A stretch of 20,535 nucleotides of DNA, from assembly GCA_023700785.1 (NCBI GenBank), contig JAMPYH010000006.1, positions 1-20,535 on the forward strand. Direction: 5' to 3'. The number at the start of each line of letters is the position of its first letter. The first letter of the stretch is position 1. Under the pieces are notes generated by a model. It did not search any database, had not been told where the DNA came from, and saw only the letters and a program-made list of their open reading frames with translations. Source of the DNA: Candidatus Zixiibacteriota bacterium. GTDB taxonomy: Bacteria > Zixibacteria > MSB-5A5 > GN15 > FEB-12. Shown piece by piece: positions 1 to 7,907 of the stretch. The translations under genes were made by a program, and so were the position numbers.

Positions 1-432
1 CTCCGGGAAGCGGCCAAGCCGGTTGCCGCCATCGCCGATCTTCGTCTTGAAAAAGAGCGAAATGGTGCGGGTGGAAGTTCTATCGTAGGTGGGAACCCAG
101 AAGTATTCAGGTCCGACATTCAGCAAGAGGTCAGTTCCGTTGACAGCCATGTCGACGGATTCCTTCTGGCCGTACAAATAAACGGAGTCAATTACTGTCT
201 GGCTCTTCTCCTCGCCGGTCGCGAAGATGGGATGCTTAGGCTCAAAGTTGGCATAGAGCCGAAAGCGCGGATCGGCATAACTGCTGTCGTTATTAGACCA
301 GATAACGGTCACAACACCACTAATGGTATGGGTGGCCGTATCAAGCGACGCCTCGATCCTGATCTGATCCCGGGCGATGGATGATCCGGTCATCAGCGCG
401 ACAAACAACAGACTACGCCATGCTATTCGCAA
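1..432 (-). CDS. Exported protein, M1-metallopeptidase-like N-terminal region (partial, continues past window start)
   Basis: This open frame has no stop before the window edge and gives about 144 residues. I place the start at the TTG at 432-430: an AGGA sits five bases upstream, and the first residues form a signal peptide (MRIAWR, a hydrophobic LLFVALMTG stretch, then a small-residue SSIA cleavage site before RDQ). An in-frame ATG at 393 would lose most of that signal. The mature part reads as a beta-rich domain with a 'LDTATHTISG' segment, 'FRLYANF' and 'TISLFFKTKI', the pattern of the N-terminal domain of M1-type aminopeptidases, where a 'ld..htl.G' strand leads the domain. The zinc-site part would lie outside the window, so peptidase activity cannot be judged. 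The start overlaps the end of the FAH-family gene by 20 bases. Confidence 0.55.
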   Translation of the reverse strand, partial: MRIAWRSLLFVALMTGSSIARDQIRIEASLDTATHTISGVVTVIWSNNDSSYADPRFRLYANFEPKHPIFATGEEKSQTVIDSVYLYGQKESVDMAVNGTDLLLNVGPEYFWVPTYDRTSTRTISLFFKTKIGDGGNRLGRFPE

Positions 433-1183
433 GTGTTCCTATCCCTTCCACGCGAACTTCGATGACATCCCCGGATTTCATCGGCGCGATCCCCGACGGC
501 GTTCCGGTCGAAATGATGTCGCCCGGCATCAAAGTCATGGCCGACGAGATATAGCTGATAAGGTATGGAATATTGAATATCATCCGCGATGTTCTGCCGG
601 ACTGCATCACGGCCCCGTTGAGTATCCCCTCCACTAGTACGTCGCGCCAGTTCAGGTCGGTGACGATCCATGGCCCTATCGGGCAGAACGTGTCAAACCC
701 CTTGGCACGAGACCACTGGCCGTCCTTTTTCTGAAGGTCGCGCGCGGTGACATCATTTACGCACGTAAAGCCAAAGATATACTGCTCGGCATCTGTCTCA
801 GAGACATTCTTCGCCCGCCTGCCGATCACCACACCCAGTTCCGCTTCATAGTCAACTCGCTCGGATTGCGGCGGATGGATGATCTGGTCGTTGGGATCGA
901 TAATTGACGATGGCGGCTTGAGAAAGATCAGGGGGTAGTCTGGCGGTTTGTCCGCTGAGAAGGATGCCGCCACATGAGCGTGGTAATTCAGACCAATACA
1001 AACGATCTTTGACGGCTCAACCGGCGCGCAGAGGGTTGCATGGCTTAGCGGGACACCACTCGAGGTGGGCTGGCCGCCGAGCCAGGGAGCGGCGGTTAAG
1101 GCGGTGATCCGGTCGTTCTCCAGACAGCCGTAGCGTATCTCCGGTATGTCACTTGTCCGAAATCTAACAAAACGTTCATTCAT
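413..1183 (-). CDS. Fumarylacetoacetate hydrolase (FAH) family protein
   Basis: The 256-residue protein belongs to the FAH family, cytosolic Mg/Mn-dependent enzymes that hydrolyse or decarboxylate beta-diketo or oxalo acids (acylpyruvate hydrolases, oxaloacetate decarboxylases, hydroxymuconate isomerases). It has the compact single-domain length of FAHD1-like members. Visible marks are 'IGLNYHAH' (residues 63-70), the metal-binding DYEAELG (111-117, acidic ligands E113 and E115), 'CVNDVTARDLQ' (141-151, third acidic ligand D144), K161 in 'RAKGFDTF', and the family GTPSGI loop near 227. No catalytic residue appears lost. The exact substrate cannot be read from sequence. The ATG at 1183 overlaps the stop of the deacetylase gene by eight bases (ATGAATGA), which implies coupled translation. 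Confidence 0.9.
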   Translation of the reverse strand: MNERFVRFRTSDIPEIRYGCLENDRITALTAAPWLGGQPTSSGVPLSHATLCAPVEPSKIVCIGLNYHAHVAASFSADKPPDYPLIFLKPPSSIIDPNDQIIHPPQSERVDYEAELGVVIGRRAKNVSETDAEQYIFGFTCVNDVTARDLQKKDGQWSRAKGFDTFCPIGPWIVTDLNWRDVLVEGILNGAVMQSGRTSRMIFNIPYLISYISSAMTLMPGDIISTGTPSGIAPMKSGDVIEVRVEGIGTLANSMA

Positions 1184-2114
1184 ACTGCGCTAATCCTTCC
1201 AGATAATTGCTGATAGAATCAAGGTTCCCCGCATCATCGTACCCGCCTTCAAGCAGCGAGACCGATCGGCCCTCAGCATATTCAGTGGCGACCGCCTGAA
1301 TGCTCCGCGCAATGCGCCGGAACCCTTGGCCAGTCACGCTTAAGCCGCCAAGCGGGTCGAGTTGGTGAGCGTCAAAGCCGGCCGAAACAAGGATGAACTC
1401 TGGACGATACCGATGCATCGCGGGGAGGATCTGCTGCTCAAACGCGGCCACAATCTCTGAATCACCGTCACCAGCCGACATCGGGATGTTTAACGTAAAG
1501 CCTCTTCCCTGACCTGTTCCAGTCTCGGTTGGCGCGCCGGTCCCCGGATAAAATGGGTACTGATGAGTCGATATGAAATAGACATCCGAGCGGTCATAGA
1601 ACAGATGCTGAGTACCGTTGCCGTGGTGCACATCAATGTCGATCACGGCGACCCGCGCCAACTTGTATTCGTCGATCAAGTACTGCGTCGCTATGGCCAC
1701 GTTGTTAAGGAGACAAAACCCCATGGCGTGGTCATGCTCGGCGTGGTGGCCGGGCGGCCGTCCGAGTAGAAAGCCCGAATGGACTGATCCGGCCATGACA
1801 GCATCGACCATAGAGAGTGTCGCGTCCACTACAGCGGAGGCTGCTTGCAAAGAAGTTGAAGTCACATACGTATCCGAATCAAGATAGCCGCCACCGGACC
1901 GGCAGACGCGGTCAAGCTCCTTAAGGTACCGGCGACTGTGTATTCTCGATGACCATTCTGGCGAATGTGAGGTTATCGGTAGTCGTGTGAGGTCTCCGGC
2001 GGTTAATCTGGATTGGATGAACTCAGCAGACGATTTGAGCCGTCGACTGTTTTCGGGGTGTCCACCTTGAAAGCGATGAGTTTGCTCATTCAATTCGATA
2101 TGCGCGCCAACCAT
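1176..2114 (-). CDS. Histone deacetylase / acetoin-utilization (AcuC-like) family deacetylase
   Basis: The 312-residue protein is a zinc-dependent deacetylase of the HDAC/AcuC/acetylpolyamine amidohydrolase superfamily. In bacteria such enzymes remove acyl groups from proteins or small amines. The active site looks complete: paired His H123-H124 in 'RPPGHHAEHDHAMGFCLLNN', zinc ligands D161 and H163 in 'DIDVHHGNGT', the third ligand D248 in 'SAGFDAHQLDPLGG', and the transition-state Tyr Y292 in 'LLEGGYDD'. The N-terminus keeps the GHPENSRRL motif (18-26) but is shorter than usual before it. The ATG at 2114 is the only start I can see before an in-frame TGA upstream, and it lacks a clear ribosome-binding site. 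The gene overlaps the FAH-family gene downstream by eight bases, so the two probably act together. The substrate is not readable. Confidence 0.9.
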   Translation of the reverse strand: MVGAHIELNEQTHRFQGGHPENSRRLKSSAEFIQSRLTAGDLTRLPITSHSPEWSSRIHSRRYLKELDRVCRSGGGYLDSDTYVTSTSLQAASAVVDATLSMVDAVMAGSVHSGFLLGRPPGHHAEHDHAMGFCLLNNVAIATQYLIDEYKLARVAVIDIDVHHGNGTQHLFYDRSDVYFISTHQYPFYPGTGAPTETGTGQGRGFTLNIPMSAGDGDSEIVAAFEQQILPAMHRYRPEFILVSAGFDAHQLDPLGGLSVTGQGFRRIARSIQAVATEYAEGRSVSLLEGGYDDAGNLDSISNYLEGLAQYE

Positions 2115-2164
2115 GCTGGAATTAAGCGGGACCGGCGATGAAGGTCAATTAAATTCAACCGGCG

Positions 2165-3514
2165 CTAGAGTTTGCGGAGTTTCCACCGTCCCCGACTGAA
2201 CCAAAGCGCGAGGATGGTCGCTTTGATGGTCGTGGTGATTGTCAGAGTCCACCAGACCCCGTTTATCCCCCAACCGAGATTAAAGGCCAGAAAGTACGCC
2301 AACGGAACCCGCACTATCGCGCCAGGGATCATCACCAGCATCGGCGGGATCGTGTCGCCGGCGCCGGCAAAAGCGCCTTCGATCACTATTTCGATCGCCA
2401 TGGTCATCTGCGAGAGCCCAAGAATGATCAGGTAGTCTGTCGCGATCTTGTGTACAGCAGGATCACTGGTAAAGATGCTGACAATCGGTTCAGGTATGGC
2501 GACAAAAAAGGCTCCGATAATGGTCGTGATCACGACCGCGGCTCCTGACGCGAACCAGGCACACTTGGCGGCCCTGTCCGGGTTGCCTGCCCCGATATTC
2601 TGGCCGACCATGGTCGAAGCAGCTATGGCGAATCCCGAACAGGTTAGATAGGAGATCGACTCCATGCGATTACCGATCCCCATGGCCGCGCCTGCCGGCT
2701 CGCCAAACTCATGGACGATCCGGATCAGGAACCAATAGACGATAATGAAGGTCAATTGCTGAGTCGATATCGGAATCCCTATTTTCGCGATCCTGGCGAT
2801 ACTGCCAAAGTCCGGACGCGACCTGAACACGCTCGGCACGGCAAAACCAGCTCTCCCCTTGAGGAGCAGCCAGACTGAGACGATCATCGCGACGATAGTG
2901 CTGAGAAGAGTGGCGACTGCCGCGCCCGCCACCCCCATTTCCGGAAACGGCCCCAGACCAAAGATGAACAGCGGGTCAAGCCCGATATTGAGCAGAATTG
3001 TCACGGCCGCGACAATGGTGGGCGTCCTGGTATTGCCAGCCGCGCGAAAGGTGGCCGCGATAGTGTCGAAGATCGCGAACATCACGGGAGTCAAAAAGAA
3101 TATGTGCAGGTATGGGAGGGCCAGCGCGGTGGTCTCCGGGCCAGTCTTCATAAATCTCAAGAGCGAGCCGCCAAAGGTCAGCCCGAGTATGGTGATCACT
3201 ATTCCGAGCACCAACGCGAGCCACAGCGCCTGAGACGTATAGTAACTTGCCTGCTCCGGCTCTTTCGCCCCAATATGACGAGAGACGAGCGCTGTTGTGC
3301 CAATGGCGACAATTGAAATGGTCGAAAAGACGGCCCAGTGGACAACCATTGATGAAGTGATCGCGTCCTGCGCGGCGGGACCAAGTTTACCGACCCAGAA
3401 GAAATTGACCACCGACAGCGCGATCTCCATCACCATGCCCAGCACAACGGGAAGAGCCAGAGAGAAAACGGTGCGGACGATCGGCCCGGAGGTAATGGTA
3501 TCCTGCGTTTTCAT
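2165..3514 (-). CDS. MATE family efflux transporter
   Basis: The 449-residue polytopic inner-membrane protein has the two-fold repeated arrangement of about twelve hydrophobic helices of the MATE (multi-antimicrobial extrusion) family, which exports cationic drugs, dyes or metabolites using Na+ or H+ gradients. Typical family marks are the start 'SGPIVRTVFSLALPVVLG', 'FFWVGKLG' at the end of helix 1, the 'FRAAGNTRTP' loop near residue 160 with its C-terminal counterpart 'FAGAGDTIPP', and 'MVGQNIGAGNPDRAAKCAW' in the second half. Length is normal for the family. It lies 103 bases after aroQ and 50 bases before the deacetylase gene. A strong hairpin lies just ahead of its ATG and no clear ribosome-binding site is seen. 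The exported compound is unknown. Confidence 0.92.
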   Translation of the reverse strand: MKTQDTITSGPIVRTVFSLALPVVLGMVMEIALSVVNFFWVGKLGPAAQDAITSSMVVHWAVFSTISIVAIGTTALVSRHIGAKEPEQASYYTSQALWLALVLGIVITILGLTFGGSLLRFMKTGPETTALALPYLHIFFLTPVMFAIFDTIAATFRAAGNTRTPTIVAAVTILLNIGLDPLFIFGLGPFPEMGVAGAAVATLLSTIVAMIVSVWLLLKGRAGFAVPSVFRSRPDFGSIARIAKIGIPISTQQLTFIIVYWFLIRIVHEFGEPAGAAMGIGNRMESISYLTCSGFAIAASTMVGQNIGAGNPDRAAKCAWFASGAAVVITTIIGAFFVAIPEPIVSIFTSDPAVHKIATDYLIILGLSQMTMAIEIVIEGAFAGAGDTIPPMLVMIPGAIVRVPLAYFLAFNLGWGINGVWWTLTITTTIKATILALWFSRGRWKLRKL

Positions 3515-3518
3515 AGTA

Positions 3519-3546
3519 CGTGCCGGCGCCCAGCGCCGGAGTCACG
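3519..3546 (-). promoter_or_regulatory. Strong hairpin in the 5' leader of the MATE gene
   Basis: On the minus strand a perfect 7-bp stem, CCGGCGC / GCGCCGG with a TGG loop (3539-3523), is extended by CGTG/CACG arms (3546-3543 and 3522-3519) after a 3-base bulge. It ends four bases before the ATG of the MATE gene. There is no T run after it, so it is not a standard intrinsic terminator. Its place over the expected ribosome-binding region suggests control of translation, or a protein-binding palindrome. The role is inferred only. Confidence 0.4.
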
Positions 3547-3617
3547 CAAATTAGGGGAACTGCCTAAGCGGTACAAGGGAAATTAAGGGAATGTGATGTC
3601 TATATTGCTCGCCGACT

Positions 3618-4061
3618 CTACGGCTGCCGTGTGTTGGTATCCGAGAAGTATGATAGAGCCATAGCATAGCCGTAAAAGCCAAACCCGCTTACCTGGCCAC
3701 GGCAAACCGGAGCGATGACCGAATGTTGTCGGAATTGTTCGCGCGCCGCGATATTCGAGAGATGAACTTCGATCGTCTCGATCTTCACCCCCGCGATGAC
3801 GTCGCGCAGTCCAATGCTGTAATGGGTCAGGGCGCCGGGATTGATGATCATGCCGGTGGCGTTAGGAGCCTCGCGTTGGATGAAATCGATCAACTCCCCT
3901 TCATGGTTGGATTGAAAGAAAACCAATTCCACACCGATCTCTTTCCCCAGGTCGCCGAGCCGCTTGTTTAGGGTCTCGAGTGTGTCGGTGCCGTAGATAT
4001 CCGGCTCCCGCTTTCCAAGCAGATTCAGGTTGGGACCGTTAACGACCAGTACGCGGGGCAT
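3618..4061 (-). CDS. aroQ: 3-dehydroquinate dehydratase, type II
   Basis: This enzyme removes water from 3-dehydroquinate to give 3-dehydroshikimate, step three of the shikimate pathway. The 147-residue protein has the full set of type II marks: 'NGPNLNLLGKREPDIYG' (8-24) with N11, R18 and the catalytic Y23; 'FQSNHEGELIDFI' (49-61); 'INPGALTHYSI' (73-83); and 'IEVHLSN' with H100. I choose the ATG at 4061 over a TTG at 4073 because a GGAGGG lies directly between them with five bases to this ATG, and the protein then begins MPRVLVVNGP as the family does. The start lies 23 bases inside aroB. It is the last gene of the aro run; no terminator is obvious after it. Confidence 0.97.
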   Translation of the reverse strand: MPRVLVVNGPNLNLLGKREPDIYGTDTLETLNKRLGDLGKEIGVELVFFQSNHEGELIDFIQREAPNATGMIINPGALTHYSIGLRDVIAGVKIETIEVHLSNIAAREQFRQHSVIAPVCRGQVSGFGFYGYAMALSYFSDTNTRQP

Positions 4062-5163
4062 GTTTCCCTCCAAAATCGTTATAATCAGCGATCATCTGTT
4101 CAACCGCAAAGGTGATCATGGCGGCCGGAAGGCCGGTCGTGATATATGGCTTCCCGGGTGCCTTGAGCAGTACAAAGCGGTGGTCATTGCCGACGCGTTT
4201 TTTGTCCAGCGACATTGCCCGAACCAGATCTTTAGGCTTCAATTTCCGCTTTGGAACCATCTCAACCGCCGAAAGCAGGAGGCGATAATATCCCTTCAAC
4301 CGCTTCGCGCTGGACGGTTCGGCCAACATACTGAGGCAGACCGCGCCGAGCAGTCCAACCAGTACCGCTTCTCCATGTAGAAGCCTGCCATACCCAAGGC
4401 TGTGTTCAATGGCATGGGCAAACGTGTGTCCCAAATTAAGATATGCCCGAATAGTTTCTTCCCGTTCATCCTTTGAGACAATGCGAGCCTTATAGGCGGC
4501 GGAGCGGGCGATCGCGACCTGCCAGTCTTTTGCGCTCGCATCACCATCGAGTAGTCGCGAAACGAGCGGCAACATTGGATCGCCGATCAACCCCGCGTAT
4601 TTTACGATCTCGCCAAACCCGGCGACTAATTCGCGCGGCGGCAAGGTTTGGAGCAGAGACAGATCGCACAGCACAAACCTGGGCTGCCAGATCGCGCCGA
4701 TCAGGTTCTTCCCCCGCTCATGATTGATTCCGGTCTTTCCGCCAATGGCGGCATCAACCATCCCAAGCAGGGTAGTAGCGACCGCCGACCAGCGCACTCC
4801 TCGGAGGGTAGTCGCCGCGGCATAGCCGACAATATCAGTGGTGACTCCCCCACCTATGGCCAGCAGCAGGTCGGTTCGCGAGATCTTCGATTTCAACAGG
4901 AAATCATATAAGCCAGCCAGGACTTTTTCGTTTTTGTGCGCCTCTCCTGACGGCATCACGAATACTTCGACGGGCCTTCCGGCCTGCTTCAAAGAACGCA
5001 GGATATGTTGCCCATGCAGGGCGAACACTTTGGCGTCAAAAACAGCAAAAACCCTGGGAGAGACAGCGTACCGTTTGGTAACTAAACCAAGTTTGCTCGA
5101 CAGACCGTCGCCGATCAGGATGGGATAACTCGCTGACGAGGTTACTACCCTGATCTCAGCCAT
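4039..5163 (-). CDS. aroB: 3-dehydroquinate synthase
   Basis: The enzyme cyclises DAHP to 3-dehydroquinate using NAD+ and a bound divalent metal (step two of the shikimate pathway). The 374-residue protein shows the NAD-binding 'AIGGGVTTDIVGYAAAT' (102-118), 'TTLLGMVDAAIGGKTGIN' (130-147) with the lysine of GGKTGIN, 'GFGEIVKYA' giving metal ligand E185, 'NLGHTFAHAIEH' giving H246, and 'LLHGEAVLVG' giving H263. All three metal ligands are present and the length is normal. The ATG at 5163 overlaps the aroK stop by eight bases, and the C-terminus overlaps the aroQ start by 23 bases, so translation of the three genes is probably coupled. Confidence 0.97.
   Translation of the reverse strand: MAEIRVVTSSASYPILIGDGLSSKLGLVTKRYAVSPRVFAVFDAKVFALHGQHILRSLKQAGRPVEVFVMPSGEAHKNEKVLAGLYDFLLKSKISRTDLLLAIGGGVTTDIVGYAAATTLRGVRWSAVATTLLGMVDAAIGGKTGINHERGKNLIGAIWQPRFVLCDLSLLQTLPPRELVAGFGEIVKYAGLIGDPMLPLVSRLLDGDASAKDWQVAIARSAAYKARIVSKDEREETIRAYLNLGHTFAHAIEHSLGYGRLLHGEAVLVGLLGAVCLSMLAEPSSAKRLKGYYRLLLSAVEMVPKRKLKPKDLVRAMSLDKKRVGNDHRFVLLKAPGKPYITTGLPAAMITFAVEQMIADYNDFGGKHAPRTGR
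4066..4071 (-). promoter_or_regulatory. Ribosome-binding site of aroQ
   Basis: GGAGGG on the minus strand, five bases before the ATG at 4061 and inside the coding sequence of aroB. It decides the aroQ start against the upstream TTG. Confidence 0.8.
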
Positions 5164-5725
5164 GCAGCGCTTTCATTTGGGAAATGATAGATTTGACCAC
5201 CTGAGCGGGTGATTTGGCGTTGGTCGAGACGACGATATCCGCTCGCCGATAGTTCTTCTCACGAATTGCCAAAAGCTCGGCAATACGATGTTTCTGCGCC
5301 GTACTCCTGGAGATAGTGGAGCGAGCCGGTATGCGAAGCAGGGGGCGATCAAGATGAGCCTGTGCCTTTAGCCGCCGGTAGATGGTAGAAACATTGGCGC
5401 TCAAATAGACGACAAAGCCATGTTTGCGGATCACCGCTCGGTGAAAGGCGGAATGGTAGGCTCCACCGCCAAGCGCGATCACGGTCGGTTTGGTCATAAT
5501 CGCGCTTTGCGCGATCGCTTGACGTTCCAGCAGGCGAAAGAGCTTCTCGCCACGGGTTTCAAAGATCTGCTCTACGGTGATCCCGGCCATGCGCTCGGCC
5601 ATCGCGTCGGTATCGGCAAAGGCCATATTAAGGGCCCTCGCCAGTTTTGGTCCAACAGTTGACTTGCCGGATCCAGAGAAACCGACCAGCCAAATGTGTC
5701 GTTTTGTGGTGTGAGGTGTGGTCAT
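5156..5725 (-). CDS. aroK: Shikimate kinase
   Basis: It phosphorylates shikimate at the 3-OH with ATP. The 189-residue protein has the Walker A loop GFSGSGKST (15-23), the 'ADTDAM' Mg/shikimate motif with D38 and D40, 'FETRGEKLFRLLE' (55-67), the shikimate-binding 'ALGGGAY' (84-90), and the lid-region 'AHLDRPLL' with its arginine. The stop of aroE and this ATG share the sequence ATGA (5725-5722), and its own stop overlaps aroB by eight bases. Whether to call it aroK or aroL is only a naming choice. Confidence 0.95.
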   Translation of the reverse strand: MTTPHTTKRHIWLVGFSGSGKSTVGPKLARALNMAFADTDAMAERMAGITVEQIFETRGEKLFRLLERQAIAQSAIMTKPTVIALGGGAYHSAFHRAVIRKHGFVVYLSANVSTIYRRLKAQAHLDRPLLRIPARSTISRSTAQKHRIAELLAIREKNYRRADIVVSTNAKSPAQVVKSIISQMKALHG

Positions 5726-6567
5726 AAGCCTCGATCCGTTTTAAAAACTGCCCGGTAGATCTTATCGGTCTCGGTCTTTTGTCGCGTCCAAAGCTCAAAT
5801 GATCTGACAGCCTGAGCGACCAGCATCATGCGACCATCGAGCGCCGGTATGTTGAGCTTACGGGCCATGCCAATAAAGACATTGTCCGTGTTGTAATTAA
5901 CATCGAAATATATCCCAACATGGCTCCAGTCAAGTCCTTTCGGCAGCGGGCTGACATTTGGGTAGTGCCAGCCCCCCAGCGGCGTACAATTAACCACCAG
6001 GTGAAACTTCCCCTTTCCAGGCTCAAATAGATCGCGCTCGACCGTTTTGCAGGGGATAGAAAATCGGGAACTGGCGGCTTTAAGATGCTCAAGATGCTCC
6101 TGGGAACGACCCGCGATCGTCAGTTCTTTCGGCCTCATGCCGGTACAGAGGGCGTGGACTACGGCACGGGCTACGCCACCGGTCCCGAGGATCAACACCT
6201 TGCCATTCTCAATCGATTTAGAATGCTTGAGCAGGCTCTGCGCGACACCTTCCCAGTCAGTATTATATCCGGCAAGTGACAGACCGTCAATCTTTATGGA
6301 ATTGACCGCTTCAAGTTCCTGGGCTACCTGATCGCATTCAGTCAAGTACCGCATGACCGACTCTTTGTGCGGTATCGTGACCGACAATCCGGACAGTTCT
6401 TGTGCGGATATCCGTTGCATGAAAAAGTCAAGGTCGAGCGGCGAGATGTCGAACAGGTCAAACTGTATCTTGCAGCCGGTCTGTTTCGCGATCGCGGCGA
6501 AGATGTCGGGCGATTGCGAATAGGCGATCTTGTGCCCCAATAGTCCGAAGTGGTACCGAGTGCTCAT
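5722..6567 (-). CDS. aroE: Shikimate dehydrogenase (NADP+)
   Basis: It reduces 3-dehydroshikimate to shikimate. The 281-residue protein has the N-terminal substrate domain with 'GLLGHKIAYSQSP' (8-20), 'LSVTIPHKE' carrying the catalytic K68, and 'GYNTDW' with the partner D104. The Rossmann part follows with 'ILGTGGVARAV' (126-136), 'AGRS' ahead of the nucleotide-phosphate site, 'NCTPLGGW', and the closing 'DGRMMLVAQAV' signature. It is a full-length AroE type rather than a short YdiB or quinate form, though that split is judged by eye. Start and stop both share ATGA overlaps with aroA and aroK. Confidence 0.95.
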   Translation of the reverse strand: MSTRYHFGLLGHKIAYSQSPDIFAAIAKQTGCKIQFDLFDISPLDLDFFMQRISAQELSGLSVTIPHKESVMRYLTECDQVAQELEAVNSIKIDGLSLAGYNTDWEGVAQSLLKHSKSIENGKVLILGTGGVARAVVHALCTGMRPKELTIAGRSQEHLEHLKAASSRFSIPCKTVERDLFEPGKGKFHLVVNCTPLGGWHYPNVSPLPKGLDWSHVGIYFDVNYNTDNVFIGMARKLNIPALDGRMMLVAQAVRSFELWTRQKTETDKIYRAVFKTDRGL

Positions 6568-7907
6568 GCGATGATCTGCAGCAGCAAGTCATAGAATCCC
6601 GGGCATGATATACCAACACAGGATGTATCATCCATGCTGGACGGGCCGACCGCGGCCAGCGCGGCAACGGAAAAGGCCATCGCGATACGGTGATCAGAAA
6701 AACTGACCAGATCAGCGCCGCTAAGCTCCTGGCGACCCTCGATGGCGAGGCCGTCGTCCAGCAGGCCGCATTTCACCCCCATACGAGTCAGATTTTCCGC
6801 TATGGCCGCCAGTCGGTCGGACTCCTTGACGCGAAGCTCCTGAGCATCCCTGATGATGGTCGTTCCCTCCGCGAATGCGGCGATGACCGCGACTATTGGG
6901 ATCTCATCGATCATGCCGACTGTCGCATCTCCGGAGATCTTGCGCGATTTCAGGGGGCCGCCAGTGACCGTAACAGACCCGCGAAGCTCGCCGGAGAATG
7001 TCGTCTTATGTTCGATCATCACCTGGCACCCGATAGCGCGCAGGTGATCCAGAAACTCTGTTCTGGTTGGATTGAGGCCGCAATTGGTCACGGTTACGGT
7101 CTCTCCAGTTATCGCCGCGGCGCCAAAAAAGAACGCGGCGGTGGAGATATCTCCCGGGATATCGATCTCTCCCCCGTTGATCGCGGCTTGCGCCGAGAGG
7201 ACTATCTCCTTTTTGAATGTTTCCGGCAAAACCGACTTCTTTTTGCGCGGATCGAGGGGGTCCTGTACCAGCACCGGCTTGATATCCCGAACAGTAATTC
7301 CGCCTCCAATCGCCTGGAGCATCAACTCCGTATGATCTCGCGTGACATGGTCCTCTCGCAGGGTGATCGAGCACTGGGACGCAAGAGCGGCCAACATGAG
7401 CGATGATTTCACCTGGGCCGAAGCGACCGGCATGCGGTACTCAAAGGGAAGCAACTTTTTGCCTGCCACCCGCATCGGCAGATGGCCGTCAGTGGCGAAG
7501 AGTTCCGCGCCCATCGCCGCCAGCGGATCAACGATCCGCTTCATTGGCCGACGAGAGAGCGATTCGTCACCGGAAAGTATGACCCTGAGCCGACTTCCGG
7601 CGAGAATGCCGGCAAGCAGCCGCGCCGTAGTTCCGGAGTTTCCGCAATCGATGATCGTATCCTGATCAGCCTGTAGCCGTTCCGGTGGAGTTAACTTAAG
7701 ACCACCGTCAACTTGCTCCACTTGAACGCCAAGTCGCTTGGCGGCTTCCAGCGACGTAAGCACATCCGCACCGTCGGGAAAGTGCTTTACGGTGATCGGT
7801 CCTTTGGAGAGAATCGAGAACAGGGCCGCTCGGTGGCCGACCGATTTGTCTCCCGGGACCGCGATAGTTCCAGAAATTCGGCGAGCCGGTTTCAGCTCAC
7901 GTTTCAT
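6564..7907 (-). CDS. aroA: 3-phosphoshikimate 1-carboxyvinyltransferase (EPSP synthase), class II-type motifs
   Basis: The enzyme joins phosphoenolpyruvate to shikimate-3-phosphate, the step before chorismate synthase. The 447-residue protein has the two inverse alpha/beta domains of the family with 'VPGDKSVGHR' (17-26), 'CGNSGTTARLLAG' (88-100), 'SLSRRPMKRIVDPL' (116-129), 'DISTAAFF' (253-260) and the C-terminal 'KESDRL'. It carries the four short motifs used to define class II EPSP synthases: GDKS (19-22), SAQVK (163-167), RDHTE (190-194) and NPTR (279-282). By family knowledge, class II enzymes tend to have low sensitivity to glyphosate; that is not shown here. ATGA overlaps tie it to the DAHP synthase gene upstream and aroE downstream. 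Confidence 0.96.
   Translation of the reverse strand: MKRELKPARRISGTIAVPGDKSVGHRAALFSILSKGPITVKHFPDGADVLTSLEAAKRLGVQVEQVDGGLKLTPPERLQADQDTIIDCGNSGTTARLLAGILAGSRLRVILSGDESLSRRPMKRIVDPLAAMGAELFATDGHLPMRVAGKKLLPFEYRMPVASAQVKSSLMLAALASQCSITLREDHVTRDHTELMLQAIGGGITVRDIKPVLVQDPLDPRKKKSVLPETFKKEIVLSAQAAINGGEIDIPGDISTAAFFFGAAAITGETVTVTNCGLNPTRTEFLDHLRAIGCQVMIEHKTTFSGELRGSVTVTGGPLKSRKISGDATVGMIDEIPIVAVIAAFAEGTTIIRDAQELRVKESDRLAAIAENLTRMGVKCGLLDDGLAIEGRQELSGADLVSFSDHRIAMAFSVAALAAVGPSSMDDTSCVGISCPGFYDLLLQIIA

Noticed and set aside
3555..3583. Promoter for the MATE gene (TTGTAC, 17 bases, TAATTT on the minus strand)
   Set aside because: Only three of six bases match at each hexamer and the region is AT-rich by chance; not distinct enough to report as a feature.
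6690..7406. 238-residue open frame on the plus strand
   Set aside because: It lies entirely opposite aroA, which has every family motif. The sequence is rich in Arg and lacks any recognisable domain, as expected of an antisense shadow frame.
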